From Candidatus Pseudelusimicrobium marinum (GTDB lineage: Bacteria > Elusimicrobiota > Elusimicrobia > Elusimicrobiales > Elusimicrobiaceae), in assembly GCA_018656005.1 (NCBI GenBank), contig JABHZW010000021.1, positions 1 to 64,000 of the forward strand: 64,000 nt of DNA, read 5' to 3'. The notes beneath the pieces were generated by a model. That model searched no databases. It saw nothing but the letters and a program-made list of their open reading frames with translations, and had not been told where the DNA came from. The position numbers and the translations under genes are program-made. Positions 51,904-60,393 of the stretch are shown in pieces (positions within the stretch are counted from its first letter, which is position 1; each line of letters opens with the position of its first letter).

Positions 51904-53943
51904 TTATTCCAATGTGTGGGATACTTCTCTGCCCTCCCACAAAATTCTTACATTAATCTTTTTCTCTAGCTCTTCTTTTTTAAGCGCACCCCATGCCATC
52001 ACAAGTCGTTCAAGCTGATTATTTGCACCATGCGAGCCGGAAACTCCCATTACTATCTGATTCGCACCAGATGCTTTTGCAACTTGCGAAATCGCATAAA
52101 ATGCATCATTAGATTGTACAAGTATAGGCATAACCCTATGTCCAAATTTTTCCGCCGATAAAATCACTTTCGTAAACAGTTCGTTTTCTTCTGTCGGTGC
52201 AAAGCTTACATTTCGCCCAAAGCGAGATTCGGTCACAGGTTTTGCATAAAATATAACAACATCTGTTGTGTTTTCGTCCAAAGTTTTTAAAACTTCCTCA
52301 AAGTGATATAAATTACTTGGATTTTTTACAGCTACAAGTGTTGTATTTGGTTTATTAAGTTTGCCAAGCACTTCTTCTAAACTGTTCACATTTTTTGTAT
52401 TTATTTTTTCACGATGACCTTCTTCAAACATTGCATTAGCTTTTTTTGCATTGAGTTTTTCACTAATCCAAAACACTATAAACAAAAACACTGTAAAAGA
52501 AATACCTGTTATAGTTGCTGTTTTTTTAGTAAATAAGTTTACTCCTGCAAGTGCAACTAATATAAGTAAAATTATTGTTATGCCGACTGGGAAATAATAA
52601 TTTTTTATCTTTATATTGAATGGAACCATAAATTCTCTTTTCTTTTCTCTGTTTTTAAAACGGAGCATAACAATGGCAGCAGTTTCTAATACGAAACTCC
52701 ATAAAACACCAAATGCATATGCTTCACCAAGCAAGTAAACCTTACCGCCAGATAAAACTATTATCAAAATTTGTGTAATGGCTACCACATTTATAATATT
52801 GTGTGTAGTACCATATTTTGGGTGAATATTTCTAAACCAATCTGTTAAAACACCGTCTTCTGCTACTCTGTTTAACACTCCGTTAGAACCTATCAATGCA
52901 GTATTGACCGCACCAGATAACATTATAACACCAGCAAACACGACCAATGCTTGAAGTATAAGTTTTAGTCCTTGTGGTCCCCATAGTTGCATCGACAAAC
53001 CACTCAATAAATTCTCTGAATACTGACCTATAATTTCTGGTGGGATAATTAAGCTAGATAAAAATGTTAAACCGCCTGTAAACACTAAGGCGAATATGAA
53101 AACTATAATAGCTGCTTTTTTTAGGTTTTTAATTTTTGGATATTCTATCTCTCTGAAAACTTGTGCCATTGTTTCCAAACCACTTAATGCTAAAACCGAA
53201 TGACCAATAGCCATCACAACACCAAGCATACCTATTTTTTGAAGTAATGTTGGTTTAACCCAACCGTAAGCGTGGTCTGAAAAATCTAAAGCAAAAGTAG
53301 GAAGCACTGCACCCCGCTTTGCTATTGTTACTATCGACCATACAAATAATATCACACAAATAAAAAAAGCAAAAATAATTATTTTTGCACTTTTGTCACT
53401 AGAATCTTCTATACCCTTAACATTTTGATACCAAAAGAACATAGTTACTAAAATTGCGAAACAAACTGCAAAAGTATTTTCTGGTATATACATTGTAACA
53501 CCAAAATGATGAAATAAAGAATTTATTAACCCCGATAAATAATGTCCTGCAGATACACCAGAGATTGGTCCTGTTAAAACAAAGTCGAACATAATGGCAC
53601 CCGTTGCAACTTTTGCGACCGTACCACCAAGACCCTCTTTTACTACCTTATATACACCACCTCTTACAAACATTGAACAACTTTCTGTATAAACTGCTAA
53701 CATTGCACCTGCAAAAAGCATAACCGCAATAACATACCATGGAAATGCCTGACCAAATGCACGCATAGCAATACCACCAACATAAAATGCGCTGGAACCA
53801 AAGTCGCACAGCACAACGGCTGCTGCTTTCCAAAATGGTATGAAAGTAAGCATGGCAGTAGTTAGAACAACTACTTTTTTAACCCGCAATGGGCTGTTCT
53901 TGTTTAGAAATGTAGTATTTAGATTTTCTTCTGAATTGCTCAT
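51904..53943 (-). CDS. APC-superfamily transporter with C-terminal USP-like domain
   Basis: The 679-residue protein has about 12 transmembrane segments (about 25-480) of the amino acid/polyamine/organocation type and a C-terminal universal-stress-protein-like domain (about 540-670; GVSGSHGA ATP-type motif). The substrate is not known; amino acids are typical for the family. It follows the ptsN-like gene by 21 bp and may be regulated by it. There is no clear ribosome-binding site. Confidence 0.85.
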   Translation of the reverse strand: MSNSEENLNTTFLNKNSPLRVKKVVVLTTAMLTFIPFWKAAAVVLCDFGSSAFYVGGIAMRAFGQAFPWYVIAVMLFAGAMLAVYTESCSMFVRGGVYKVVKEGLGGTVAKVATGAIMFDFVLTGPISGVSAGHYLSGLINSLFHHFGVTMYIPENTFAVCFAILVTMFFWYQNVKGIEDSSDKSAKIIIFAFFICVILFVWSIVTIAKRGAVLPTFALDFSDHAYGWVKPTLLQKIGMLGVVMAIGHSVLALSGLETMAQVFREIEYPKIKNLKKAAIIVFIFALVFTGGLTFLSSLIIPPEIIGQYSENLLSGLSMQLWGPQGLKLILQALVVFAGVIMLSGAVNTALIGSNGVLNRVAEDGVLTDWFRNIHPKYGTTHNIINVVAITQILIIVLSGGKVYLLGEAYAFGVLWSFVLETAAIVMLRFKNREKKREFMVPFNIKIKNYYFPVGITIILLILVALAGVNLFTKKTATITGISFTVFLFIVFWISEKLNAKKANAMFEEGHREKINTKNVNSLEEVLGKLNKPNTTLVAVKNPSNLYHFEEVLKTLDENTTDVVIFYAKPVTESRFGRNVSFAPTEENELFTKVILSAEKFGHRVMPILVQSNDAFYAISQVAKASGANQIVMGVSGSHGANNQLERLVMAWGALKKEELEKKINVRILWEGREVSHTLE

Positions 53944-53964
53944 ATAATATTTATTTTACTTAAT

Positions 53965-54447
53965 TTAGCTACTTTTGGAAGCGATTTTTTCAAAAATTTC
54001 CTGCTCGCTATTTAGTGAAATAATATCGCTTATAAACTGAGATTGGAATGTTTGGGATAAATTAGATAGTAAGTTTAAATGTTTTTTGAAAAAATCGCTC
54101 CTAGCAGGCGACACAAATAAAAACATAGCTTTAATATCTATATCATTACCTTCGTCTTTTAGGGCTGCATTAGGTAATATTGCAAAAGCACATTTAAAGT
54201 TGTCTATCCCCTCGAATCTTGCATGTGGAATACTTAAACCGGTATCAAGTGTAGTGCTTATACCTTCTTCTCTTTTTAATACTAGTTGTAGGATATTGTT
54301 TTTATCCAAAGAAGTATCTTGCTTGCAGAGTATCTCTACAAGCTTTTCTATAAGATTGTTTTTTGATATATTTTCTTTCACAATCAACACATTGTTTGTG
54401 TTGATGAAGTTGGATATACTTGTTTTATCTTCGGGTTCGCTGTTCAT
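53965..54447 (-). CDS. PTS EIIA/PtsN-like regulatory protein
   Basis: The 160-residue protein has a PTS_EIIA type 2 fold with the phosphorylatable His75 in SIPHAR. No HPr or EI is in the window. It is first in the operon ptsN-like, APC transporter, def, secreted protein, so it could couple transport to phosphorylation state; this is inferred from order. No clear ribosome-binding site before the ATG. Confidence 0.85.
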   Translation of the reverse strand: MNSEPEDKTSISNFINTNNVLIVKENISKNNLIEKLVEILCKQDTSLDKNNILQLVLKREEGISTTLDTGLSIPHARFEGIDNFKCAFAILPNAALKDEGNDIDIKAMFLFVSPARSDFFKKHLNLLSNLSQTFQSQFISDIISLNSEQEIFEKIASKSS

Positions 54448-54510
54448 ATGTATACTTAAATTCTACTAAATACAAAATATGTTTGCAATAATTTGCTATA
54501 TTTTTAAAGT

Positions 54511-55293
54511 ATGAAGAAACTTATATTTTTATTAATAACCATAATAATGGTTTCTGCAAACTTATCAGCAGAGGATATACCAGACCACCATTTACAGCAC
54601 GAAAAAAAATCAAATGTTTTTGGTGGCAGTTTAGAAGTTGGTGCTTTTGCCTTTATTGAACAAAATGCATATAAAGGAACTCATTCCAATTACGAGCTTT
54701 ATCCTTTAATAAGATATGAGAAAGAAAATTTAACACTTGCATTTCCTACTAGCAAATATGAAATAGAACTATCAGATTATTTTTCTTTAATACCAAAAAT
54801 AGCATACAGGTTTGAAGGTTATAAAGATAGCGATAGTGTATATTTAAATGGAATGACAGCTCCAAAACCAACTGCTGAAGCAGGGCTAGCATTGGAATAT
54901 ATCAACCCAAATTTTACAATAAATTTCGAGGGTATGGCTGATATACTTAATCGTCATAAGGGAAGCAGTATTTTATTAGATATTTCCAAAAATTTTCATG
55001 CAAAAGATTGGCTTTTCAGACCATATACTGGTGTAGAAGTTTATAGCGATAATTTTGTGGATTATTATTACGGAGTTTCCCCTTCAGAAATTAAGCCAGA
55101 CCGTCCCGCCTATCAAGGTGAAGCTACTGGTATTTATTTTATAGGTTTACTTACATTAAAACCAGTAAGCAAAAAGGTGACATTATTTTCCTATATATCT
55201 AATGAGTGGTTTGGAGCAGGAGTAAAAAATAGTCCTATAACGGATAGAACGCAAAGGTTTAGAATATTTTTAGGCTTTAGTTATTTGATATAG
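54511..55293 (+). CDS. MipA/OmpV-family outer-membrane protein
   Basis: The 260-residue protein has a signal peptide (about 1-20) and beta-strand-rich sequence typical of MipA/OmpV, including YYGVSPSEI and a C-terminal FRIFLGFSYLI outer-membrane-type ending. Members scaffold murein synthesis (MipA) or act as porins (OmpV). It diverges from the ptsN-like gene with 63 bp between starts. No clear ribosome-binding site is seen; a strong palindromic terminator follows at 55312. Confidence 0.85.
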   Translation: MKKLIFLLITIIMVSANLSAEDIPDHHLQHEKKSNVFGGSLEVGAFAFIEQNAYKGTHSNYELYPLIRYEKENLTLAFPTSKYEIELSDYFSLIPKIAYRFEGYKDSDSVYLNGMTAPKPTAEAGLALEYINPNFTINFEGMADILNRHKGSSILLDISKNFHAKDWLFRPYTGVEVYSDNFVDYYYGVSPSEIKPDRPAYQGEATGIYFIGLLTLKPVSKKVTLFSYISNEWFGAGVKNSPITDRTQRFRIFLGFSYLI

Positions 55294-55311
55294 AAGTAAA
55301 AAAGATTAATA

Positions 55312-55345
55312 AAAAAAGGCTAGCAAAATTTTGCTAGCCTTTTTT
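55312..55345. terminator. Terminator after the MipA gene
   Basis: Perfect palindrome AAAAAAGGCTAGCAAAA / TTTTGCTAGCCTTTTTT, bidirectional, between the MipA gene and the minus-strand tRNA-Asn. Confidence 0.85.
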
Positions 55346-55352
55346 AATATTG

Positions 55353-55424
55353 CTCCTCGGGTTGGACTCGAACCAACAACCTACCGGTTAACAGCCGGTC
55401 GCTCCACCATTGAGCTACCGAGGA
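55353..55424 (-). tRNA. tRNA-Asn(GTT)
   Basis: The cloverleaf has acceptor stem TCCTCGG/CCGAGGA, D arm GCTCAATGGTGGAGC, anticodon stem CCGGC/ACCGG region with loop CTGTTAA (anticodon GTT), and T arm TTGGTTCGAGTCCAA. CCA is not encoded. Confidence 0.95.
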
Positions 55425-55489
55425 ATAAATCTGCTATATATATATTTTATTAAAACCTGCACAAATTGTAAAGAGTTTATGTTTTTTAT

Positions 55490-55520
55490 TTGACTTTTTA
55501 ATACTAATATCTGCTAGAAT
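55490..55520 (+). promoter_or_regulatory. Promoter of the DUF378 gene
   Basis: TTGACT (55490-55495) and TAGAAT (55515-55520) with a 19-bp spacer; TGC before the -10 box gives an extended -10. About 40 bp before the ATG. Confidence 0.55.
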
Positions 55521-55561
55521 AAAAGTTGAACATTCAAATATCAATGGGGAGGTAATGGATT

Positions 55562-55774
55562 ATGACAGGAAAAAAATGTTGGTGTACATCAATCGCGATG
55601 ATACTACTTATTATTGGTGGTTTAAACTGGGGATTAGTGGGAGCATTCGGGTTTGATTTAGTAAAATACTTGCTAGGCGATATGACGATGTGGACAAGAA
55701 TAGTATATGGTTTAGTAGGGTTATCTGCATTATGTTTAATAATTAAGCACTTTAGCGGTAGCTGTTGCAAATAG
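55562..55774 (+). CDS. DUF378 small membrane protein
   Basis: The 70-residue protein has two transmembrane segments and the DUF378 signature (IIGGLNWGLVGAFGFDLV and RIVYGLVGLSAL). It has flanking cysteines (KKCWC, SCCK) at both ends. Function is unknown across the family. GGGGAGG is an excellent ribosome-binding site, and it has its own promoter (55490) and terminator (55805). Confidence 0.93.
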   Translation: MTGKKCWCTSIAMILLIIGGLNWGLVGAFGFDLVKYLLGDMTMWTRIVYGLVGLSALCLIIKHFSGSCCK

Positions 55775-55804
55775 CAAACTAGCTAAAAAGATTCTTTAAA
55801 ATAA

Positions 55805-55835
55805 AACGGCGAATTTAATTATTCGCCGTTTTTTT
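55805..55835 (+). terminator. Rho-independent terminator after the DUF378 gene
   Basis: AACGGCGAAT (55805-55814), loop TTAATT, ATTCGCCGTT (55821-55830), then TTTTT. It also faces the convergent gene at 55850. Confidence 0.9.
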
Positions 55836-55849
55836 AAATTGCAATAAAA

Positions 55850-57388
55850 CTACATTACACCTAATTTCTTTTTTAGTGAATTAACAAACTCTATTTTTTC
55901 TTTTTTGTTTTCTTCCTCTTGCTTCCACCGTCTAAAAAACTTAGAACAATCTCTACCTAAATCTTTTTTTCTTTTATAAAACCAAGCTTTATGTTTTTCA
56001 ACATTTTTAATATCAACAAACCCATTAAAACAACTAGTCTTATCAAAAAAAGTCAGCTCATCTTTCCAAAAATCATCACTTTCAGATAATTTTGATAAAA
56101 AATCATACATCTCACCCTCTGGATACTTTTTACCAGGAAGAAAAATAATATTATCTATATTTTTATACTTATCTTTTAGATCCGCATCTAAAACAAAAAT
56201 AAAGTTTTTAAAGGTTTTTAGTTTATTTCTTGCTAAAGTTACTATAGTTCCATCGGACATTCCTTTATGATCAATATCGAAATTCTGCCTTATTCCAGTA
56301 TTAGATAATAAGTTGCGAATCCAACTTGCTGCCACTTCATCTTCACACAAAACAGCTTGTTTTATAATTGGAACTTTCCCTCTTGCCTCCATTCTTATTT
56401 TATGTTTAGTATAGTCAAAAGATGGATTTAAAGTATTTTTTACTTTACTCTCCATTTTTTCTAAAAAATTAACCACAATATCATCTTTTTCAGATATTTG
56501 AGTTTTAAGAGTATTAACATAATCCATAATTTCTAAAGAATGTGTTGTAAAAATAATTTGTAAGTTTAGTTTCTTTGCGTAAGAATAAAGGCTTTGAATC
56601 AAATTTATTTGTGCTCCAGGAAACAATGAAGTTTCTATTTCATCTATTAATAGAATTCCACCTTTATATTCTGAACCTAATTTTTCTCTTAACTCTTTAA
56701 AAGAAATAAGAGCTGTCCACAATTGCCCAAGATTATCTTCCCCTGCAGATGTTCCCCATGCACCATATTTTTTTGTTTTTATTCCAATACATTTTTTATT
56801 AGGTGTTTTTATGTTTTCTGAAGAAATTATTTTTTCTGTAGATACAAATATATTACTCGCAAATCTTATAAATTCCTTCTCAACACTCCCATCTAAATTA
56901 GACTTATTTATATTAACTTTTTTTTCTTCTTCTTGGGCTAAAGGATATAATCTTCTTAATCCCAAATAAACAACTGGATGACTAAATTTACGATCTACCT
57001 TCTCTGTTATTTGACGAACTCTTATTTCAAAACGATCTTTTTGTTTACTATGCCTTGTTGAAGTACCCTTAAAAACAAGTTGATCAATATCGCCATTTTC
57101 TTCTTTTTTCTCGAATATCCCATTATAAGAGTATTTTTCATCATAATCATTTTTAGGACATAATTTAAAAATTTCCGAATAAACTGTTTCAAACGGATTT
57201 TCATTAATGGTCTTATGAATTATTTTATTTTTATCCCCTCTAAAACTACACAAATGTCCCGCAAGACCTAAAATTGAAGATTTTCCAGTTCCATTTAAAC
57301 CAGATATTACAGTTAAAGCTTTTCCAAAGCTCACAGAAATTTCTTTCATATGTCTAAAGTTTTCTATTTCTATATTTTTTAGTTTCAT
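55850..57388 (-). CDS. OLD-like ATPase with TOPRIM-type nuclease domain (defense candidate)
   Basis: The 512-residue protein has an ABC/SMC-type ATPase part with Walker A GLNGTGKSS (about 30), signature SAGEDNLGQLW (about 218), Walker B GGILLIDEIETSL (about 250) and H-loop TTHSLE (about 287). The C-terminal half looks TOPRIM-like: VLCEDEVAA (about 348) and FVLDADLKDKY (about 400), as in OLD/GajA nucleases, which are used in anti-phage defense. The start at 57388 has GAGG six bases upstream; another ATG at 57400 is in frame. A zinc-ribbon microprotein precedes it and an XRE gene diverges. I see no GajB-type helicase. Confidence 0.8.
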   Translation of the reverse strand: MKLKNIEIENFRHMKEISVSFGKALTVISGLNGTGKSSILGLAGHLCSFRGDKNKIIHKTINENPFETVYSEIFKLCPKNDYDEKYSYNGIFEKKEENGDIDQLVFKGTSTRHSKQKDRFEIRVRQITEKVDRKFSHPVVYLGLRRLYPLAQEEEKKVNINKSNLDGSVEKEFIRFASNIFVSTEKIISSENIKTPNKKCIGIKTKKYGAWGTSAGEDNLGQLWTALISFKELREKLGSEYKGGILLIDEIETSLFPGAQINLIQSLYSYAKKLNLQIIFTTHSLEIMDYVNTLKTQISEKDDIVVNFLEKMESKVKNTLNPSFDYTKHKIRMEARGKVPIIKQAVLCEDEVAASWIRNLLSNTGIRQNFDIDHKGMSDGTIVTLARNKLKTFKNFIFVLDADLKDKYKNIDNIIFLPGKKYPEGEMYDFLSKLSESDDFWKDELTFFDKTSCFNGFVDIKNVEKHKAWFYKRKKDLGRDCSKFFRRWKQEEENKKEKIEFVNSLKKKLGVM

Positions 57389-57459
57389 TTCACGCCTCAT
57401 ATAAATTTAATAATATTTAATCATTTTACATTATTTTTGGAGAGATGTGAAAAAATTGA

Positions 57460-57573
57460 TTAATATTCATCCATTACAGAACCACAACAAAAACATCTAG
57501 GATAAACTATCCTTGTAAACTCCTTTCTTTTAAACTCACAACTTTGGCATTTGTAGATATAAAACTTTTTCAT
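57460..57573 (-). CDS. Zinc-ribbon microprotein of 37 residues
   Basis: The ORF encodes two CxxC pairs (CQSC and CFCC), a rubredoxin/zinc-ribbon pattern that would bind one metal ion. AAGG lies about eight bases before the ATG. It is 71-86 bp upstream of the OLD-like gene in the same direction, so the two are probably co-transcribed. Its role is unknown; it could be a regulator or subunit of the ATPase. Too short for most gene finders. Confidence 0.65.
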   Translation of the reverse strand: MKKFYIYKCQSCEFKRKEFTRIVYPRCFCCGSVMDEY

Positions 57574-57598
57574 ATTAATAACCTTTTTATTTTATCTT

Positions 57599-57614
57599 AC
57601 AACCTATCGGTTGT
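57599..57614. promoter_or_regulatory. Dyad operator candidate between divergent XRE and OLD-module genes
   Basis: ACAACC (57599-57604) - TATC - GGTTGT (57609-57614) is a perfect inverted repeat in the short gap between the two divergent transcripts, where an XRE repressor would act. A TATAAT lies at 57628-57633. Confidence 0.55.
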
Positions 57615-57664
57615 TTTTGCAAGTCTATATAATGTCTAAACTTTATATAAGGAAGGATTTTTAT

Positions 57665-57898
57665 ATGGCAAAAGCAGATACAATACATAAACCAAATAAA
57701 AGATTAATACAGAAAATTTCTAAAATAATAAGAACAGAAAGAAATAAAAAAGGACTCACACTAGAAGAGCTAGGTAATATGTCTGGTATTAATTATAAGT
57801 ATATTCAGAGAATAGAAACTTTAAAAGTGAATCCTTCTGTTTCTATATTGCATTCGTTATGCAAAGCATTGAAAATGAATATTAAAGATTTATTTTAA
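57665..57898 (+). CDS. Small XRE-family transcriptional regulator
   Basis: The 77-residue protein is almost entirely one HTH domain (about 22-75; LEELGNMSGINYKYIQRIE). The ATG at 57665 has GGAAGG eight bases upstream and is preferred over ATG 57632 or TTG 57611. It diverges from the zinc-ribbon/OLD-like pair and ends in a nine-base overlap with the convergent serC gene, so it probably regulates the OLD-like operon through the dyad at 57599. Confidence 0.85.
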   Translation: MAKADTIHKPNKRLIQKISKIIRTERNKKGLTLEELGNMSGINYKYIQRIETLKVNPSVSILHSLCKALKMNIKDLF

Positions 57899-59044
57899 TT
57901 GAATAAAAGCCCATTCTAACCAGCTCGTAAGAGCTTTTAAATCTGTGAGATTTATTGTCGGTCCGCACCAAATTCGAAGCCCAAGTGGTGCATAACGATA
58001 AGAAGAAATGTCATAAGCTACTTTTTCTTTTTCTAATAATTTTATCATCGCCCCCAAAAACTTTTTTTGTGCGAGCTTTGAAAGTTTTGCAAAATCTTTA
58101 TCAACTATTTTTAAACATACCGATGTTTTTGAACGATACTGTTTTTGGGGGCATAAAAATTCAAAAATTTCGCTCCCGTTTACAAAAGTTTCTAGCACTT
58201 TATAATTTTGTTCCACCCTTTTTACAGAACCTTTTAAACCGCCAACTTTTTTTATCCAATTTAAACTATCAATTGCATCTTCTACAGCCAACATTGAAAG
58301 TGTGTTTATGGAATATCCATCAAAAATTTCCTCGTCCAACTTGCCATTCTTTTTTATTCTGAAAACTTTTGGTATTGGACGATTCTTCGGCGAGAAACTC
58401 TCCAACCGCTTAACAGCTTTGGGTGATAATGCCAGCATCCCAAAACCTGCTTCCCCCCCCATCACTTTCTGCCAAGACCATGTAATAACATCCAATTTCT
58501 TCCAATTAATATTGTATGCAAAAACTCCGCTTGAACCATCGCATATAGTTAAACCTTTTCGCTTACTTTTTAGCCAGTTCATATTTGCCGGCACGCATGT
58601 GCCGGCTGTGGTAGCATTAAGTGTGAATACAATGTCCTTAGTGTCGCTTTTAACAGCCTGCAAGTTTGGCAGTTTTCCAAAACCAGCTTCTAAAATTTTA
58701 CAGTTTTTTATTTTTAATTCTTTAGCGATATCTATCGCCCAATGTTTTGAAAAACTGCCAAAAACTAAAACCTCAACGGGTAATTTTCCTAATAAATTCC
58801 ACAAGGCAAGTTCCACTGCACCAGTATCAGATGCTGGCACAATTGCTAGCTTATAATTTTTGGGTATCCCCAAAATATCCCTACTCTTTTGTAATACTTC
58901 CCTTACCTTATATATACAATCATCGGATTTATGGTATCTACCTACTAATGCTCCCTTCAGTGCATTAGGTGTCCAACCCGCTCTTTTGCTAGACGGACCA
59001 GAAGCAAAATTGATATTTTTAGGTTTAATTTTTGGTTTCTTCAT
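57890..59044 (-). CDS. serC: Phosphoserine aminotransferase (Methanosarcina-type SerC)
   Basis: The 384-residue PLP enzyme has INFASGPSSKRAGWTPNALK, SDTGAVELALWNL and the PLP lysine in TWSWQKVMGGEAGFGML, as in the Methanosarcina-type phosphoserine aminotransferase branch. It makes phosphoserine from phosphohydroxypyruvate in serine synthesis. The ATG at 59044 has GGAG upstream and a TTG at 59107 is not needed. It converges with the XRE gene and diverges from wecB with 94 bp between starts. Confidence 0.9.
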   Translation of the reverse strand: MKKPKIKPKNINFASGPSSKRAGWTPNALKGALVGRYHKSDDCIYKVREVLQKSRDILGIPKNYKLAIVPASDTGAVELALWNLLGKLPVEVLVFGSFSKHWAIDIAKELKIKNCKILEAGFGKLPNLQAVKSDTKDIVFTLNATTAGTCVPANMNWLKSKRKGLTICDGSSGVFAYNINWKKLDVITWSWQKVMGGEAGFGMLALSPKAVKRLESFSPKNRPIPKVFRIKKNGKLDEEIFDGYSINTLSMLAVEDAIDSLNWIKKVGGLKGSVKRVEQNYKVLETFVNGSEIFEFLCPQKQYRSKTSVCLKIVDKDFAKLSKLAQKKFLGAMIKLLEKEKVAYDISSYRYAPLGLRIWCGPTINLTDLKALTSWLEWAFIQLK

Positions 59045-59138
59045 AAAAGCTCCATATAATAATATCATTATACTAATTAAAAAAACAGGTCTACAATTGC
59101 TACACATTTTGCTATACTTTTTTTAGGGGATTTCTATA

Positions 59139-60338
59139 ATGACAAAAAGGGTTAATAAAAATACTAATAAAAAGAAAAAAATACTGCTCGTTTTTGGCAC
59201 TCGTCCGGAGGCCATTAAGTTTATCCCTCTCTATCACGAACTAAAAAAATATCCCAAACAATTTGATGTAAAAATATGCACAACCGCCCAACATAGACAT
59301 ATGTTAGATCAAGTTATGACTTTCTTCGATGTCAAAAGCGATGTAGACCTTAATGTTATGAAAGAAGGTCAAAGTTTTTATCAATTAAACTGCAGTATTA
59401 TATATGGAATAAAAAAAGTTTTACAATTAAACAAACCAGACCTTGTTATTGTCCAAGGCGACACTACAACAACATTTGTATCCTCGCTTGCATCTTTCTA
59501 CGAAAGAATAGATGTCGCACATCTTGAAGCTGGACTTCGTACCCACGATATTTATTCCCCTTGGCCAGAAGAGGCTAATCGTCAATTAACTGGTAGAATC
59601 GCAAAATTTCACCTTGCACCAACACAACATAATAAATATCATCTTCAAAAAGAAAATATACCAACAAAACACATAGCTGTTGTAGGTAATACTGTCATAG
59701 ATGCACTTTTTATGACTCTTGATAAAATTAAAAAAAGCAAAAAATTAGAAATACAAATTCTTAAACAACTGGAATCTGAAGGATTTGTACCTAATGATAG
59801 AAAATTTATTTTAGTAACCGCTCATAGACGAGAAAGTTTTGGCGAAGGTTTTGAAGGTATATGTAAAGGCATCGCAAAAATAGCAAAAGCATATCCAGAA
59901 ATTGATATTGTTTACCCCGTACATTTAAACCCAAAAGTAAGAAAACCTGTTGGCAAATATTTATCTAACAAAAAAAATATTTTTTTAATAGAACCGCTAG
60001 ATTACAAAAGCTTTATTTATATGATGGATAAAAGTTATTTTGTAATGTCAGATAGTGGTGGTGTGCAAGAAGAAGCACCTTCTTTAGGAAAACCAGTTCT
60101 TGTTTTAAGAGAAAAAACAGAAAGAGTAGAAGCCATTTTTGTAGGCACAGTAAAACTTGTAGGCACAAATGCAGATAGAATTTTTAGAGAAGCTAAAAAA
60201 TTACTAACAAATAAAACTGCATACAAAAAAATGGCAGAACTTAAAAATCCCTATGGCAACGGGGATGCTAGTAAGAAAATTGTGAAATTTTTATCTAAGT
60301 ATTACGAGAAAAAAAGAAATAAGAAAATAAAAAAATAA
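59139..60338 (+). CDS. wecB: UDP-N-acetylglucosamine 2-epimerase (non-hydrolysing)
   Basis: The 399-residue enzyme has GTRPEAIKFIPL, HLEAGLRTHD, VTAHRRESFGEGF and DSGGVQEEAPSLGKPVLVLR motifs of WecB/MnaA. It makes UDP-ManNAc from UDP-GlcNAc. A Lys-rich N-terminal extension (about 12 residues) precedes the core. AGGGGA is well placed. The nfrB and nfrA-like genes follow in the same direction, which suggests that UDP-ManNAc is used for an exopolysaccharide. Confidence 0.95.
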   Translation: MTKRVNKNTNKKKKILLVFGTRPEAIKFIPLYHELKKYPKQFDVKICTTAQHRHMLDQVMTFFDVKSDVDLNVMKEGQSFYQLNCSIIYGIKKVLQLNKPDLVIVQGDTTTTFVSSLASFYERIDVAHLEAGLRTHDIYSPWPEEANRQLTGRIAKFHLAPTQHNKYHLQKENIPTKHIAVVGNTVIDALFMTLDKIKKSKKLEIQILKQLESEGFVPNDRKFILVTAHRRESFGEGFEGICKGIAKIAKAYPEIDIVYPVHLNPKVRKPVGKYLSNKKNIFLIEPLDYKSFIYMMDKSYFVMSDSGGVQEEAPSLGKPVLVLREKTERVEAIFVGTVKLVGTNADRIFREAKKLLTNKTAYKKMAELKNPYGNGDASKKIVKFLSKYYEKKRNKKIKK

Positions 60339-60393
60339 AAAAGCACTCAAAAGACGAAGAATAAAAAAAAATTAAATATTCGGGGGTAGAGGC

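Noticed and set aside
55850-57388. Gabija system (GajA with GajB)
   Set aside because: No UvrD-like GajB helicase adjoins the ATPase; the neighbours are a zinc-ribbon ORF, terminator and DUF378 gene.
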